Notes: generated from the letters alone by a model not told the origin. 64,000 nucleotides of DNA from Rhizobium sp. AC27/96 (GCF_001692325.1 NZ_LXKN01000016.1:36592-100591), one strand, 5' to 3'; shown: positions 50,805 to 61,591, counted from the first letter of the stretch. Numbers and translations are program-made.

Positions 50805-50820
50805 TTATACTGCAGTGCAA
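50805..50820. promoter_or_regulatory. Conjugation-regulon box E in the divergent promoter region
   Basis: TTATAC-TGCA-GTGCAA on the plus strand; on the minus strand it reads TTGCACTGCAGTATAATTTT, containing a consensus TATAAT for the six-gene minus operon. It lies between that operon and the relaxosome operon starting at 50889. Confidence 0.6.
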
Positions 50821-50888
50821 GTCTGGAAATACCGCGAGGATTGCGATATGTTTGGTCTGACACTCAAATGTGCGCACGGAGAAGGTAG

Positions 50889-51287
50889 ATGTCAGCACAT
50901 CGAAAGGCCATCAGGGTCGTGACTTTTCCCTTCAGGGCAATGTGGTTTCTGGTCTTAGTCGCCAACCTTCTGGTCGTCACGGCTGCCTGTGTGGTGATCG
51001 CCGCCTTCCTGGCCTACGGCCTTGCGCTGACGCTATCTTACCTCTTGCTACCGACGGAATGGACGCGGGCGCTCTGGCAATGGGCGGCGGACCTTTACGA
51101 GCAGTCCCACTGGTTCAAAGGCGCGACAATCACCTTCTTCGTGCTCCTTTTCCTGCCGATCCTGAAGTTCTGGCCGGGGAGCGATCCCAAGGCAGATGCA
51201 GCCCGGGAGCGCGAAGCCAACAGGCTCAACGATGATCTGGTCGCGGCCCGCCAGCAGGCGCAGAGCCAAGCGAATCTTCGAGGCTGA
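50889..51287 (+). CDS. Small membrane protein, first gene of the relaxosome operon
   Basis: A 132-residue protein with two to three membrane segments (MWFLVLVANLLVVTAACVVIA, FLAYGLALTLSYLLL, ATITFFVLLFLPILKFW) and a charged C-terminal helix (AAREREANRLNDDLVAARQQAQ). GGAGAAGGT precedes the ATG. The VirC1-like gene starts 7 bases after it. It may dock the relaxosome at the membrane; inferred. Confidence 0.65.
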   Translation: MSAHRKAIRVVTFPFRAMWFLVLVANLLVVTAACVVIAAFLAYGLALTLSYLLLPTEWTRALWQWAADLYEQSHWFKGATITFFVLLFLPILKFWPGSDPKADAAREREANRLNDDLVAARQQAQSQANLRG

Positions 51288-51294
51288 GGGCTCC

Positions 51295-52044
51295 ATGACA
51301 GGAAAACCACTTTCGCTCGCGATCTCGACCTTCAAGGGTGGCGCCGGCAAATCAACCTTGAACGTCAATGTTGCAGCCGAGTTCGCCCAGCAGGGCCACA
51401 GGACACTGCTCATCGATTGCGACGAGCAGGAATCGTCGACGCGGTGGTACAATGTCTCCATAAAACGGGGATTGCTCCCCACCGACGGCACGCTGCTGCA
51501 TCTGCGGGTCGCGCCGGATGACCGGTTTGCAGATCGCCTCGCGGAGGCACCTGCGGCGGATATTCGAATCTACGATGTCGGCGGATACGTTCACCAGCGG
51601 GCAATCGAGGTCTATCACGAATGCGATGCAGTCCTCATTCCTGTCATACCCGAACCGACGGCCGCGACTTCAGCCATCAAGGTGGCGACGATCCTCAAGG
51701 AGATTTCCAGGAAGCGGGTGCAGGGTCCAATTCCATATGCGGCGATCTGGAACTACGTGGACATGATCGCCCTCAAGCACAATCGCTCCCTTCCGGAAGT
51801 CCATGCCATCCTGACAAGCGGCCGAATTCCGATGGTCGACACGGTCATTCGGAAGAGCAATCATTTCAGCGATGTCGGCGCCGGCTTCGGGTCGCTCTAT
51901 TCCAAGCTCGCCAGCATCGAGAACAATCCGACGCTGACGCCGTCGGCCAAGCGGCGCGCCTCAGAAAGCGTGCTTGACGCGATAGATCTCGTAAAAAAGA
52001 TCAATAACGAGTTCATCGGCCTTCTGCAGGCGGAGGCTGCCTGA
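51295..52044 (+). CDS. VirC1-like ParA ATPase
   Basis: A 249-residue ParA-family ATPase: Walker A FKGGAGKSTL near residues 13-22, LLIDCDEQESSTRWY, and IRIYDVGGYVHQRAIE. VirC1 of the Ti plasmid recruits the transfer intermediate to the coupling protein at the cell pole; the position before a VirC2-like and relaxase gene supports this role. It is distinct from RepA of the partition operon. The start at 51295 follows GAGGG. Confidence 0.82.
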   Translation: MTGKPLSLAISTFKGGAGKSTLNVNVAAEFAQQGHRTLLIDCDEQESSTRWYNVSIKRGLLPTDGTLLHLRVAPDDRFADRLAEAPAADIRIYDVGGYVHQRAIEVYHECDAVLIPVIPEPTAATSAIKVATILKEISRKRVQGPIPYAAIWNYVDMIALKHNRSLPEVHAILTSGRIPMVDTVIRKSNHFSDVGAGFGSLYSKLASIENNPTLTPSAKRRASESVLDAIDLVKKINNEFIGLLQAEAA

Positions 52045-52049
52045 GCGCG

Positions 52050-52448
52050 ATGTCGAGGGAAAGAACGCCGGCTGGCAATATTCTCGCCCTTGCCCGATCG
52101 AGAGAGGATCAGGCGAGGGACGTGGAGGAGGATGCGACCTCCTACATGCCGACAAGCCTCGATCTCGACAAGCTGATGCCGGAGGATCCTCCCCAGGCGC
52201 AGGAGCCGAGCGTCAATACGGAGCCAAGGTCAAAGCTCGGCCGTCCTCCAGCCAGAAGAGAAATTCCGGAAGAGCAGGCGATAGAAGCCGACGAAATTAC
52301 GGGATCCGTGAAGAGGAAGCGTATTTCCCTCTACCTCGACGATGACGTGCTGACGAAGATTTTCCGCGTATCGCTGGAACGGCATGAGCAGCTCTCATCG
52401 GCGACCCACAGACTGATCCTCGAAGCGCTGAAGGCGAGGGGGCTGTAG
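52050..52448 (+). CDS. VirC2-like putative DNA-binding protein
   Basis: A 132-residue protein. The basic/acidic N-terminus is probably disordered; the C-terminal 50 residues (KRKRISLYLDDDVLTKIFRVSLERHEQLSSATHRLILEAL) fit a ribbon-helix-helix fold. It follows the VirC1-like gene as virC2 follows virC1 on Ti plasmids. It may bind near oriT. Confidence 0.65.
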   Translation: MSRERTPAGNILALARSREDQARDVEEDATSYMPTSLDLDKLMPEDPPQAQEPSVNTEPRSKLGRPPARREIPEEQAIEADEITGSVKRKRISLYLDDDVLTKIFRVSLERHEQLSSATHRLILEALKARGL

Positions 52449-52452
52449 GCAG

Positions 52453-52845
52453 ATGCGCGAACCGGCCGTCATGTTCCGTCTACCGGCCCATGTCCTGAGC
52501 AACGTGGAGCTGCTTGCCGGCCGGCTCGATATTTCCGTCAATCTTGTCGCAAAGCTCATCGTCACCAGGGAGATTATGCATATACCTGCGATCCTCGAAG
52601 AGCACGAACGGCAGCTGGCAAACATGCACCAGTTCCTCCGCGAGCTCGCCTTCCGGAACGAGGAGTTTCTGTCGGAAGAGCGCGACCAAGCCATCCTCGC
52701 CGCCGCCATCATGACCAAGCTGGGCGAGGTGATGGCCGCCGTGGATTCGATCCGCGATGCAGCCTTTGTGAGACCATCCACTTTTATCGCCGACCTGATC
52801 AGGAAACACGATGAACGACCTCTCCAGAAGTCGCTCGGGGTCTAA
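52453..52845 (+). CDS. VirD1/MobC-like relaxosome accessory protein (putative)
   Basis: A 130-residue helical protein starting MREPAVMFRLPAHVLSNVELLAGRL. A ribbon-helix-helix start is possible (VMFRLPAHVLSNVELLAGRLDISVN), followed by a long helical region. It overlaps the relaxase gene by 35 bases, the usual arrangement for a relaxase accessory factor. Family not certain. Confidence 0.6.
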   Translation: MREPAVMFRLPAHVLSNVELLAGRLDISVNLVAKLIVTREIMHIPAILEEHERQLANMHQFLRELAFRNEEFLSEERDQAILAAAIMTKLGEVMAAVDSIRDAAFVRPSTFIADLIRKHDERPLQKSLGV

Positions 52846-54829
52846 GCCTGAAGGCCGCAGACTACCGAGCTATTTCGACCTCATCGAGGATGAGCTTCGA
52901 CGCCGCGGCGGCGGTGGCGGTGGAACCAAAAAGGCGCCGGTGAGGGCAAAGGTGGGGGTCCCCTCGGTTGGGCGGAACGCCGGCGCGGCGACAGCCTTAA
53001 GTCGGGCGAGTGGCAATAACGCCGTCGTCGTCAAGGTGTTGTCGTATGGAGCAGGTGCGGCCTCGGCTCGCAACGTGCTTGCCTATCAAAGCAAGGAGGA
53101 AAAGGCACATGATCAGGATGGCCGTGAGGTCACCGATCTTAGCGAAGAAGTCCGATCCTGGGAGCGGGAGTTCGGAAACAGGAAAGGAAGCAAGGACGTT
53201 TTACGGTTGACCTATGAGCTGGAGAGTACCGACCGGGAACACGTTGCCCGCGCATTGAGTTCGCTTGCGTCCGACGGGTTCCGCGATGTTGGTGATTCCG
53301 ATCGGACCTACGCGTTCAGCGTTAGCGAGGGCGTAAAGGGACAAACCCGTCTGAACCTGGCGCTGGTGATCGCGCACGAGAAAAGGGACCGATCCGATCG
53401 GGGCAGCCAGAATCGCATAGCCGCCGAAATGGATGACGTGCACGCGATCGATGCGCGTGTGGACAGAGCATTGCGGATGGAAGGAGTGGCGCCAGTCTCG
53501 CGCTATCCGGTGGAGTTTTCGAGCGGTCCGAAGGGGCTGGCCGCGACGCTCCATGCGATGCAGCGGCAAGGCGCGGAGGTCACGCTTTCGACGAAGGCCC
53601 ACATCGAGGAGCGCCCGGGCAGGAGCGGCCGCTATTATCAAGCCACGGACCGGCGCGAGATGACGACAAGCGATCATAAGCAGCTTACGGTCGAGAGTAA
53701 GATAGTCGCCGCGCTGATGCAGACCCGTCAGCCGCGCGATTTCATGCATCTGTTGTTGTCGGGCCCAGCCAATGTCGACCGTGACCGATTTGTCCTGGCT
53801 GGTCGTGACTTTCTAAAAGAGCAGTTCTCCGGCCACCGATATGCCTATGCTGTCCACAATCGCAACGACCTTGAGAAGCATCCGCATCTGCATGTGATCG
53901 TCGCGCTACGCAATGCCAGCGGCAAGATGCTCAACCCCAATATCCGCGACTTCACCGAGTGGCGCACCCGCTTCGCCGAAAAGGCGCGGGAGCGCGGAAT
54001 AGCGATTGATCGTCAAAAGCGTGTCGAGCGTGCTGGTCCACCGCCCATCAAACGATGGGAATGGGAGATGTTTCACCGCATGGGCGCGACAGCACCCACG
54101 AATGTTGTCGACAAGGTGATCTCCAAGCTTCGCGACACGCCCACCGCGCCGAAGCTGGAAGACGCGAGGAAGCGGTTTGATCAGACCCGACACTCAGTTG
54201 GGCGCGCCATCCAAATGCTGGAAGGCATTGCTAAGGACCGAAGTGCACCGAGCACGGCGCGGGAACTGAGCCACGATCTGTCGCTCGGCCTGCAGCGCGA
54301 ATACCGTCGGTTGGAAGTAGCCGTGCGCGACGGACATGATCCTACCAGAATGAAAGGAGAAGAACACATGCTGCGATCCACACCCATCAGTGCTGCTCAG
54401 TCGAAAGCGGCGAAGGAGATGCTGGCGACCACTGCCCTCAGCGTTGCGGCAAAGATTGCCAATCCCGCCGATCGGCTGCTCTTCGAGCAAGCGACCAATG
54501 TCATCGGCAAGGTCGTCGGGCTGCAACTCGACTCTCGTGTAACCAAGAATCGAGATCGCGCAGAGGTCGGTAAGGCGAAACGCTCTTCGGATAGCTTGGA
54601 AACGAAGTCTGCGACTGGTCGCGACCACGTAGCGGAGCAGGGACTCGATAACAAGACTTCGAGCAACCGTACCGTCGATCAATCCCGCATAGCACGCTCA
54701 AATGCCGACCACGATAGCTCTGAGAAAAATCGCACGGAACGCCAAGGTAATCAACGGCGTGACCGCGATCAGTCAAAATCGATCAAACTTCGCCCACCAC
54801 AGTATAAGGATCGGGATCGAAGCCGGTAG
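52811..54829 (+). CDS. MOBP-type relaxase with internal duplication
   Basis: A 672-residue relaxase that would nick oriT and lead the strand into the recipient. Motif I candidate: Tyr92 in ARNVLAYQSKEE. The metal-binding His motif HPHLHVIVAL is at 357-366. Between them, about residues 118-190 (VLRLTYELESTDREHVARAL ... RTYAFSVSEGVKGQTRLNLAL) resembles the His-motif domain but without histidines, as if the fold were duplicated and one copy lost activity. The C-terminal 250 residues are charged and probably act as the secretion signal region. AGGAAA precedes the ATG. Confidence 0.78.
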   Translation: MNDLSRSRSGSKPEGRRLPSYFDLIEDELRRRGGGGGGTKKAPVRAKVGVPSVGRNAGAATALSRASGNNAVVVKVLSYGAGAASARNVLAYQSKEEKAHDQDGREVTDLSEEVRSWEREFGNRKGSKDVLRLTYELESTDREHVARALSSLASDGFRDVGDSDRTYAFSVSEGVKGQTRLNLALVIAHEKRDRSDRGSQNRIAAEMDDVHAIDARVDRALRMEGVAPVSRYPVEFSSGPKGLAATLHAMQRQGAEVTLSTKAHIEERPGRSGRYYQATDRREMTTSDHKQLTVESKIVAALMQTRQPRDFMHLLLSGPANVDRDRFVLAGRDFLKEQFSGHRYAYAVHNRNDLEKHPHLHVIVALRNASGKMLNPNIRDFTEWRTRFAEKARERGIAIDRQKRVERAGPPPIKRWEWEMFHRMGATAPTNVVDKVISKLRDTPTAPKLEDARKRFDQTRHSVGRAIQMLEGIAKDRSAPSTARELSHDLSLGLQREYRRLEVAVRDGHDPTRMKGEEHMLRSTPISAAQSKAAKEMLATTALSVAAKIANPADRLLFEQATNVIGKVVGLQLDSRVTKNRDRAEVGKAKRSSDSLETKSATGRDHVAEQGLDNKTSSNRTVDQSRIARSNADHDSSEKNRTERQGNQRRDRDQSKSIKLRPPQYKDRDRSR

Positions 54830-54890
54830 CTGAATGGCCTGCGTGAGCAAGGCCGCTTTTGTAGAACTGGCCCTGATGCCGAAATGAGAC

Positions 54891-55541
54891 TTACGGCAGT
54901 TTCAAAGCGTGCTTGATCGTCGTTTTAAGCCAGACCATTGTGGCCTGCGTATCGATGTCGGAGGAGCCAGCGGCACTTGATCCTGGATAAAGAATTTCCG
55001 TGAAAACAGGCGTCTTTTTGCTGAAACGAGAGAAATTTCCTTTGCGCACCACGACCGTCATCGTCGGATCGACTTCATACCATTCAGTCAGTTTCAATAT
55101 CACATCGAGGTCAGAGGTCGAGGGCCAGTGCCGGGTTTGACCCTGGCTCGGTGAATGGATCGCCTCCATCCAGAAGTCGGGTACGGCGCCCGAGACCTTC
55201 AGAAGATCGTCGAGCAACCGCGTAAGCGTTGCACTATCAATGCGTGCGCTACGATCGAATGGGGAAGCCGTATGGTACGAAATGAACCCGAAGCGGATGT
55301 TGATGTCGCGCAACTCCTGAAGCATTGCCAGGAATCTTGTGTCGATATCTCCCAGCGTCTGGTCTCCAAACTCCGGCCTGTGCCGTAGCAGCAAGTCATC
55401 ACGCTCAAAAATGACTAAGCCAACTGAACCCTCTCGTCTTTGAATGCCGCGATCGTCGAGTACGACCGTCTCCATAGCTGCTCTCATACCGGCTTCGCTT
55501 CCTTCAAACGCTGCAATCCGCAGTCGGTGGCCGTGTAACAT
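54891..55541 (-). CDS. HAD-like protein with altered nucleophile motif
   Basis: Up to 216 residues. The layout is that of HAD-IIIA phosphatases: LVIFERDDLLL (motif I, normally hhhDxDx), IRFGFISYHTA (motif II Ser), SGAVPDFWMEA and a late Lys/Asp region. The first Asp of motif I appears as Glu, so classical phosphatase chemistry is doubtful. Possible starts are 55541, 55487 and 55475; the first is given. It stands alone after the relaxase operon, convergent with it. Confidence 0.5.
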   Translation of the reverse strand: MLHGHRLRIAAFEGSEAGMRAAMETVVLDDRGIQRREGSVGLVIFERDDLLLRHRPEFGDQTLGDIDTRFLAMLQELRDINIRFGFISYHTASPFDRSARIDSATLTRLLDDLLKVSGAVPDFWMEAIHSPSQGQTRHWPSTSDLDVILKLTEWYEVDPTMTVVVRKGNFSRFSKKTPVFTEILYPGSSAAGSSDIDTQATMVWLKTTIKHALKLP

Positions 55542-55876
55542 TGGGTTAGTCCGAACCGCGACTGAGTTGCGAGACGCCTTCCAGTTTTTGATAATTGATA
55601 AAAACGACGATTACCGCAGATTGCACGATATGATGCGAAACCAACCGAAACGAAACGAAATGGCGCCAGCAAGTCCTTGTTAATATTTTCGAATTTTTAC
55701 AGAGACGGCTCGGGGAAGATTTCCTTTTTTTGGGCCTCGAGTCTGGCCCCAGATGAAATTCTTGGCTTCCGGGCTTGGCAGGAAATTCTCCGGGTAAGGG
55801 GATTGTCCAAAGTACATGCAAAGACGGGTCGCTAAAACCAACCGGCTCATGTACGTGGGCGTCTCGACGTCTCAAT
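55542..55876. other. Intergenic region
   Basis: 335 bases, lower GC than the neighbours (AT-rich 55620-55740), with no supported gene; likely holds the promoter of the HAD-like gene. Confidence 0.4.
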
Positions 55877-56890
55877 CTATGATGTAGCGGCGCGCGACAA
55901 AAAACGCTTCAGGCTCCAACCTGCCAAGAAAATGTACGGGGGCGTCGCGAGCGAATAGTGACCGCAGTTCAGCTTCAGAACGCTCGGCTTCGCTCCTGCT
56001 TGTTGCAGTTTTCGGATGAAGCTTTTGGTTAGCGCGGGCAACACTACTTTGTCTCTTGTTGCGAAGACCACGTGAAGCGCGAGTTCGGGCCGTGCCAATT
56101 TGTGCGCGAAATTCTCCAAATTCAGCGGACCCCATGCCCTCCGCAGATCCGTGAGTCCAATGGCCGGTTCTAAGCTCTCGCGGATCGAGCGCGTCGCGCG
56201 TCCAGTCCAAACCATGTCTGCAAGACTTCCAGCCGTCAAAAACAGCGAAGCTTTCGATACGGCCGGTTCATGCGCTGCGATCAGACCCGCCACCCACGAA
56301 CCCAGACTCATGCCAAGAACCGAGATCTCTCCGTAGCCTTCGCTCTTCAGCCACCGGATGAGTTTCCGCCCATCCCATACAGCCTGCCTTACAGATTGGA
56401 TCGTGCGGCCGAGATTTGAGCTGAGCATATAATCGGCGTACAGCGCGCCGGGTCGGCTGCGTTCGAAATGATAGGGCATAGCAATCTCCACGACCGTGAT
56501 CCCACGTTTCGAGAAGAATCCGGCGATCTGGCGTTGTCGGGCGCGGGCATTCCAATGATGGAAAATGACCAGAACCTGATCGCGCGAGCCACTTTCGGTG
56601 AGTTTTGCCCAAACGGTGTTGTTCTCGTCCACGTCGGTGGCGATCTCCGAAGGGAACGTGAGCCACCCGTCGTGCCTTTCAAACCCTTGCACGCTCCGTC
56701 CCGGCTCATCGTAAAAGCTTGGATCGGACACAGCGTGGTCCGCAAGGACACAAAACTCCTCGAGAGAGTCTGCCTCCTCCGCACCGGGGAAGGCGCGGCC
56801 GGAGTCGAGGATGAAATCCGTCGCTTCCTTAACTTCTTCACCGCGTTGGGCTCGACGTTCGTCCCAACGATCCAGCCACCTATGATACAC
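55877..56890 (-). CDS. Alpha/beta hydrolase, RcgR-like
   Basis: A 337-residue alpha/beta hydrolase. Nucleophile elbow GMSLGS (Ser), acid in FATRDKVVLP, and final His in NCGHYSLATPP give a complete triad. Oxyanion region VIFHHWNAR. A GTG start at 56890 with GGAGA 9 bases upstream overlaps the RcgA-like gene by 11 bases. The pairing with an RcgA-like membrane protein recalls the rhizobial RcgR/RcgA plasmid genes, where RcgR is described as a putative quorum-lactone hydrolase; that name is from memory. Confidence 0.7.
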   Translation of the reverse strand: MYHRWLDRWDERRAQRGEEVKEATDFILDSGRAFPGAEEADSLEEFCVLADHAVSDPSFYDEPGRSVQGFERHDGWLTFPSEIATDVDENNTVWAKLTESGSRDQVLVIFHHWNARARQRQIAGFFSKRGITVVEIAMPYHFERSRPGALYADYMLSSNLGRTIQSVRQAVWDGRKLIRWLKSEGYGEISVLGMSLGSWVAGLIAAHEPAVSKASLFLTAGSLADMVWTGRATRSIRESLEPAIGLTDLRRAWGPLNLENFAHKLARPELALHVVFATRDKVVLPALTKSFIRKLQQAGAKPSVLKLNCGHYSLATPPYIFLAGWSLKRFLSRAATS

Positions 56891-58472
56891 CCTGATTGCT
56901 CTCCGATTTGCGCGATCGCGGCAGCCCGAACTCTGGATCAAAGAGGCCGTATGTCGCAACCAGCACTCCCGCGATGAGAATGATTGAAAAGCCGTCAAAG
57001 GCATCGATCAACAAATAAGTGGCGAAGAGCAGGCCAACGACCGCCGACATCTTCCACAAAGCCTCACGGAACCGCGCTCCGACGTTCAGGCGGATGGAGC
57101 CGTAAAGAAAGACGACACACGCCGAAATGGCGACAAGGAGACTGCTGTAGTGCGTCGGCATTCTGTAGCCGAAGGTGTTGGCGGCGTGATGGTCACGATA
57201 TACGACCGAAAACAAATCGTGGACTATCCAGGTTACAATATCCGCTCCGTCCGAGCTCAGGTATGAGCTTTGAACTTTCATACATATGGCAACGAGGATA
57301 CCAACGATGGTGCACCGGAAAATTCCCCGCATGACTCTGATGCGGACTACGCAGTCTGGATGATGCTCCCCTCCAAGCAGCGGCATCAATCCTTCTTCTA
57401 TTCTCCAGAAATCGTGGATGATCGTGTGGAGCAAAATAAGACCCGCGAAGAACAGATAGAAGCAGAGGCACATGTACAGGTACGCGAGCCCAGTGAAAAC
57501 GATCTCCACCGGCACTGATATGAGATCAGGTTGTACGTTTGCCACCGTGCCCCAACTCGTGGCGTAGTCGCCACCACCTTGCAACAGTGGGATCAAGCAC
57601 ACGCCAATCCATTGAAAAACACCGGCGAATATCACGCAAATCACGAAAACCGCCGCGTACGAGTAAGAATAAGCCTGGACGTTGCGCGCCCAGGAGACCT
57701 TGCGTTCAAACCTGTTTGTTTGCGCCAACAGCCTGTAGCGCGCGTCCTGTTTCCAAAGGAGTAGCAGCTCTGTCACAAACGAAAAAAATAGCGGTAAAAG
57801 TATCATGAACAGGAACGTCCAGTTCGGAGCCCACAGGAAGCCGACCTGCTTTACGACCCCATCTGGCCGACTATATGTAACGCTGTGTATCCCCACGATG
57901 TACGACAAAAATCCGAGGGCAGAGGCGCCAGCGAATGTGGACGCGGGGAGGTTCAAGGGAGATCCGCTACCAAAAAGCGCCTCCGTTCGTTGGGCCAAGC
58001 TGAGGCCTTTTTTTTGCGGAACGCGCTCGTCGTCTTGTCCCTCGGCGTCCGCAGGCTGCATCTGAATTTGCCCGGTCACCGGGCCGGGATCTGCAGCAGA
58101 AGTCGCTTTCTTTAAACCTCGTCTCTTGGCAGTGAGACGAGCTTGAGCCGCGCTAAGCTCCAGGAGCCATTCGCTCGTCGCTTCCCTATCATCGCAGCCG
58201 AAGATCCGAGCCAACCAGTTGATATTGGAAGGGCTGATCCCCTTGTCGTTCTCTTGAAACCATAGTTGGACCGTGCGTAAATCGACTCCGGCCCGATTGG
58301 AGTCGATCTGCGTAATCGCCTCTGCCAGGAGCTCCGGAGTCCATGGCCCCTGTGGAAAGCCGTCAATGCCGACCGGACGGCCCGCACCCACAGCAGCTAA
58401 CTGCTTAAACAGTTCTTTGAAGTCGCTGCCGTCCTTGGGCGGAGCGACAAATATCTTCCCGTTCTTTTCCAA
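56880..58472 (-). CDS. RcgA-like membrane protein (putative transporter)
   Basis: A 530-residue protein. N-terminal 130 residues are soluble and include an HTH-like stretch (VDLRTVQLWFQENDKGISPSNINWLARIFG). The rest contains about eight membrane segments (FAGASALGFLSYIVGIH, FLFMILLPLFFSFVTELLLL, YAAVFVICVIFAGVFQWIGV, YLYMCLCFYLFFAGLILLH and others). The arrangement and sequence match what I recall as the RcgA family of rhizobial plasmids. Substrate unknown. Translationally coupled to the hydrolase. Confidence 0.65.
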   Translation of the reverse strand: MEKNGKIFVAPPKDGSDFKELFKQLAAVGAGRPVGIDGFPQGPWTPELLAEAITQIDSNRAGVDLRTVQLWFQENDKGISPSNINWLARIFGCDDREATSEWLLELSAAQARLTAKRRGLKKATSAADPGPVTGQIQMQPADAEGQDDERVPQKKGLSLAQRTEALFGSGSPLNLPASTFAGASALGFLSYIVGIHSVTYSRPDGVVKQVGFLWAPNWTFLFMILLPLFFSFVTELLLLWKQDARYRLLAQTNRFERKVSWARNVQAYSYSYAAVFVICVIFAGVFQWIGVCLIPLLQGGGDYATSWGTVANVQPDLISVPVEIVFTGLAYLYMCLCFYLFFAGLILLHTIIHDFWRIEEGLMPLLGGEHHPDCVVRIRVMRGIFRCTIVGILVAICMKVQSSYLSSDGADIVTWIVHDLFSVVYRDHHAANTFGYRMPTHYSSLLVAISACVVFLYGSIRLNVGARFREALWKMSAVVGLLFATYLLIDAFDGFSIILIAGVLVATYGLFDPEFGLPRSRKSESNQGVS

Positions 58473-58969
58473 TGGTTCAGACGCTCAAATGTGTTCAGTT
58501 TTCCCATATGCACAGCGGGCCCTCCGCCTTGTGATGCCCTTCCGATCGGTGCCGTGGAGTCCCTTCTCGTCCTCATCGAAGCAATGGGGAAACTGCCACA
58601 GACGACTCCTCGTCCGTCAGAGCGAAGTCGGCGCTGCTTGGTGACAGCTTTATATACCGAGAATGTCCGGGCGAAAAGAAAAAAGCAGCTCCTGCGTGTG
58701 TAGGATGCGCAGAAGGTTGGTGCGAAAATAGTAAATAAAGTGTGATTAAATAACGGCTTAAGAGAAAGCGGAGCGCCCGTACCGCCAAGAAATAAGCGGC
58801 CAATACTTCAATCAGGAATTGAATCGCATAATCCAGTTTATGGAACTCGTCGCATTATGAAGACCCTCTTGGAATCATGGTATCCTGGAGCGCTCCCCAT
58901 TGGACTAACAGGTTCGGCTAGGCGATCAACGTGTTTGGAGGGCCGCGATCTGAACGCCAACGAGCTTCA
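58473..58969. other. Intergenic region between the RcgA-like gene and the polyol operon
   Basis: About 500 bases with no supported gene; AT-rich 58660-58760 could contain the RcgA promoter. A composition shift towards the higher-GC polyol operon is visible on the right. Confidence 0.4.
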
Positions 58970-59742
58970 TCAAGTGGTCCAGTTCCCACCATCCACATTA
59001 TAAGTTTGGCCAACAATATAATCGGCTTCCTGACTTGCCAAGAACACGGCCATTCCTACCAAATCTTGTGCGGTGCCCATGCGGCCGAATGACACTGCCG
59101 CGCCAACCATCTTTTTCTTTTCTCCTAAAGGTCGATTCTCGTACTTGGCAAACAGAGCATCTACGCCGTCCCAATGCTCTCCATCGACGACGCCTGGTGC
59201 AATCGCATTGACGTTGATACCAAATTTTATGAGGTCCAGCCCTGCCGATTGTGTGAAACTAATGATTGCGGCCTTGGTCGCACAGTAAACGGCGACCAAC
59301 GCCTCACCCCTCCTCCCCGCTTGGCTAGCCATATTGATGATCTTTCCCCCACGTCCTCGCACAATCATAGATCTCGCCGCCGATTGCATTGTAAACAGCG
59401 ACCCGCCCACGTTAATCGCAAACAATTTCTCGAAGCTTGGACGTGTTATATCGACGATCGGAGCAAGATCGAAAATTGCTGCGTTATTGATTAGGATATC
59501 GATTCCGCCAGTATTGTCGTCAACGGCGTGGATGGCCGCTTCGATCGAGGATTGATCTGTCACATCCATCTTAACCGGATACGCCCGCTGACCAATATCA
59601 CGTGCTGTTTCGGTTGCTTTTTTGATGTCGATATCCGCGATTGCAACTGTGGCTCCTTCACGCGCGTAGGCTTCGGCGAAGGCGCGGCCAATACCTCTCG
59701 CGGATCCAGTTATCAATGCGGATTTCCCTTCAAGGCGTCCGT

Positions 59743-59746
<4 letters not shown>
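58970..59746 (-). CDS. smoS: SDR-family polyol dehydrogenase (SmoS-like)
   Basis: A 258-residue short-chain dehydrogenase/reductase. TGSARGIG is the NAD(P)-binding motif; NNAA (residues ~88), catalytic Ser in INMASQAG, YxxxK as YCATK. The closest pattern I know is sorbitol/L-iditol dehydrogenase SmoS, which oxidises sorbitol to fructose. Last gene of an ABC operon for polyol uptake; the start overlaps the smoK stop. Confidence 0.85.
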
Positions 59747-60741
<995 letters not shown>

Positions 60742-60759
60742 GTTTCTCTCCCTGTCGTC

Positions 60760-61590
<831 letters not shown>

Positions 61591-61591
61591 C

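Noticed and set aside
50776..50888. oriT in the divergent region before the relaxosome operon
   Set aside because: Position is plausible but I see no ATCCTG-type core or inverted repeat other than box E, so it is not listed as a feature.
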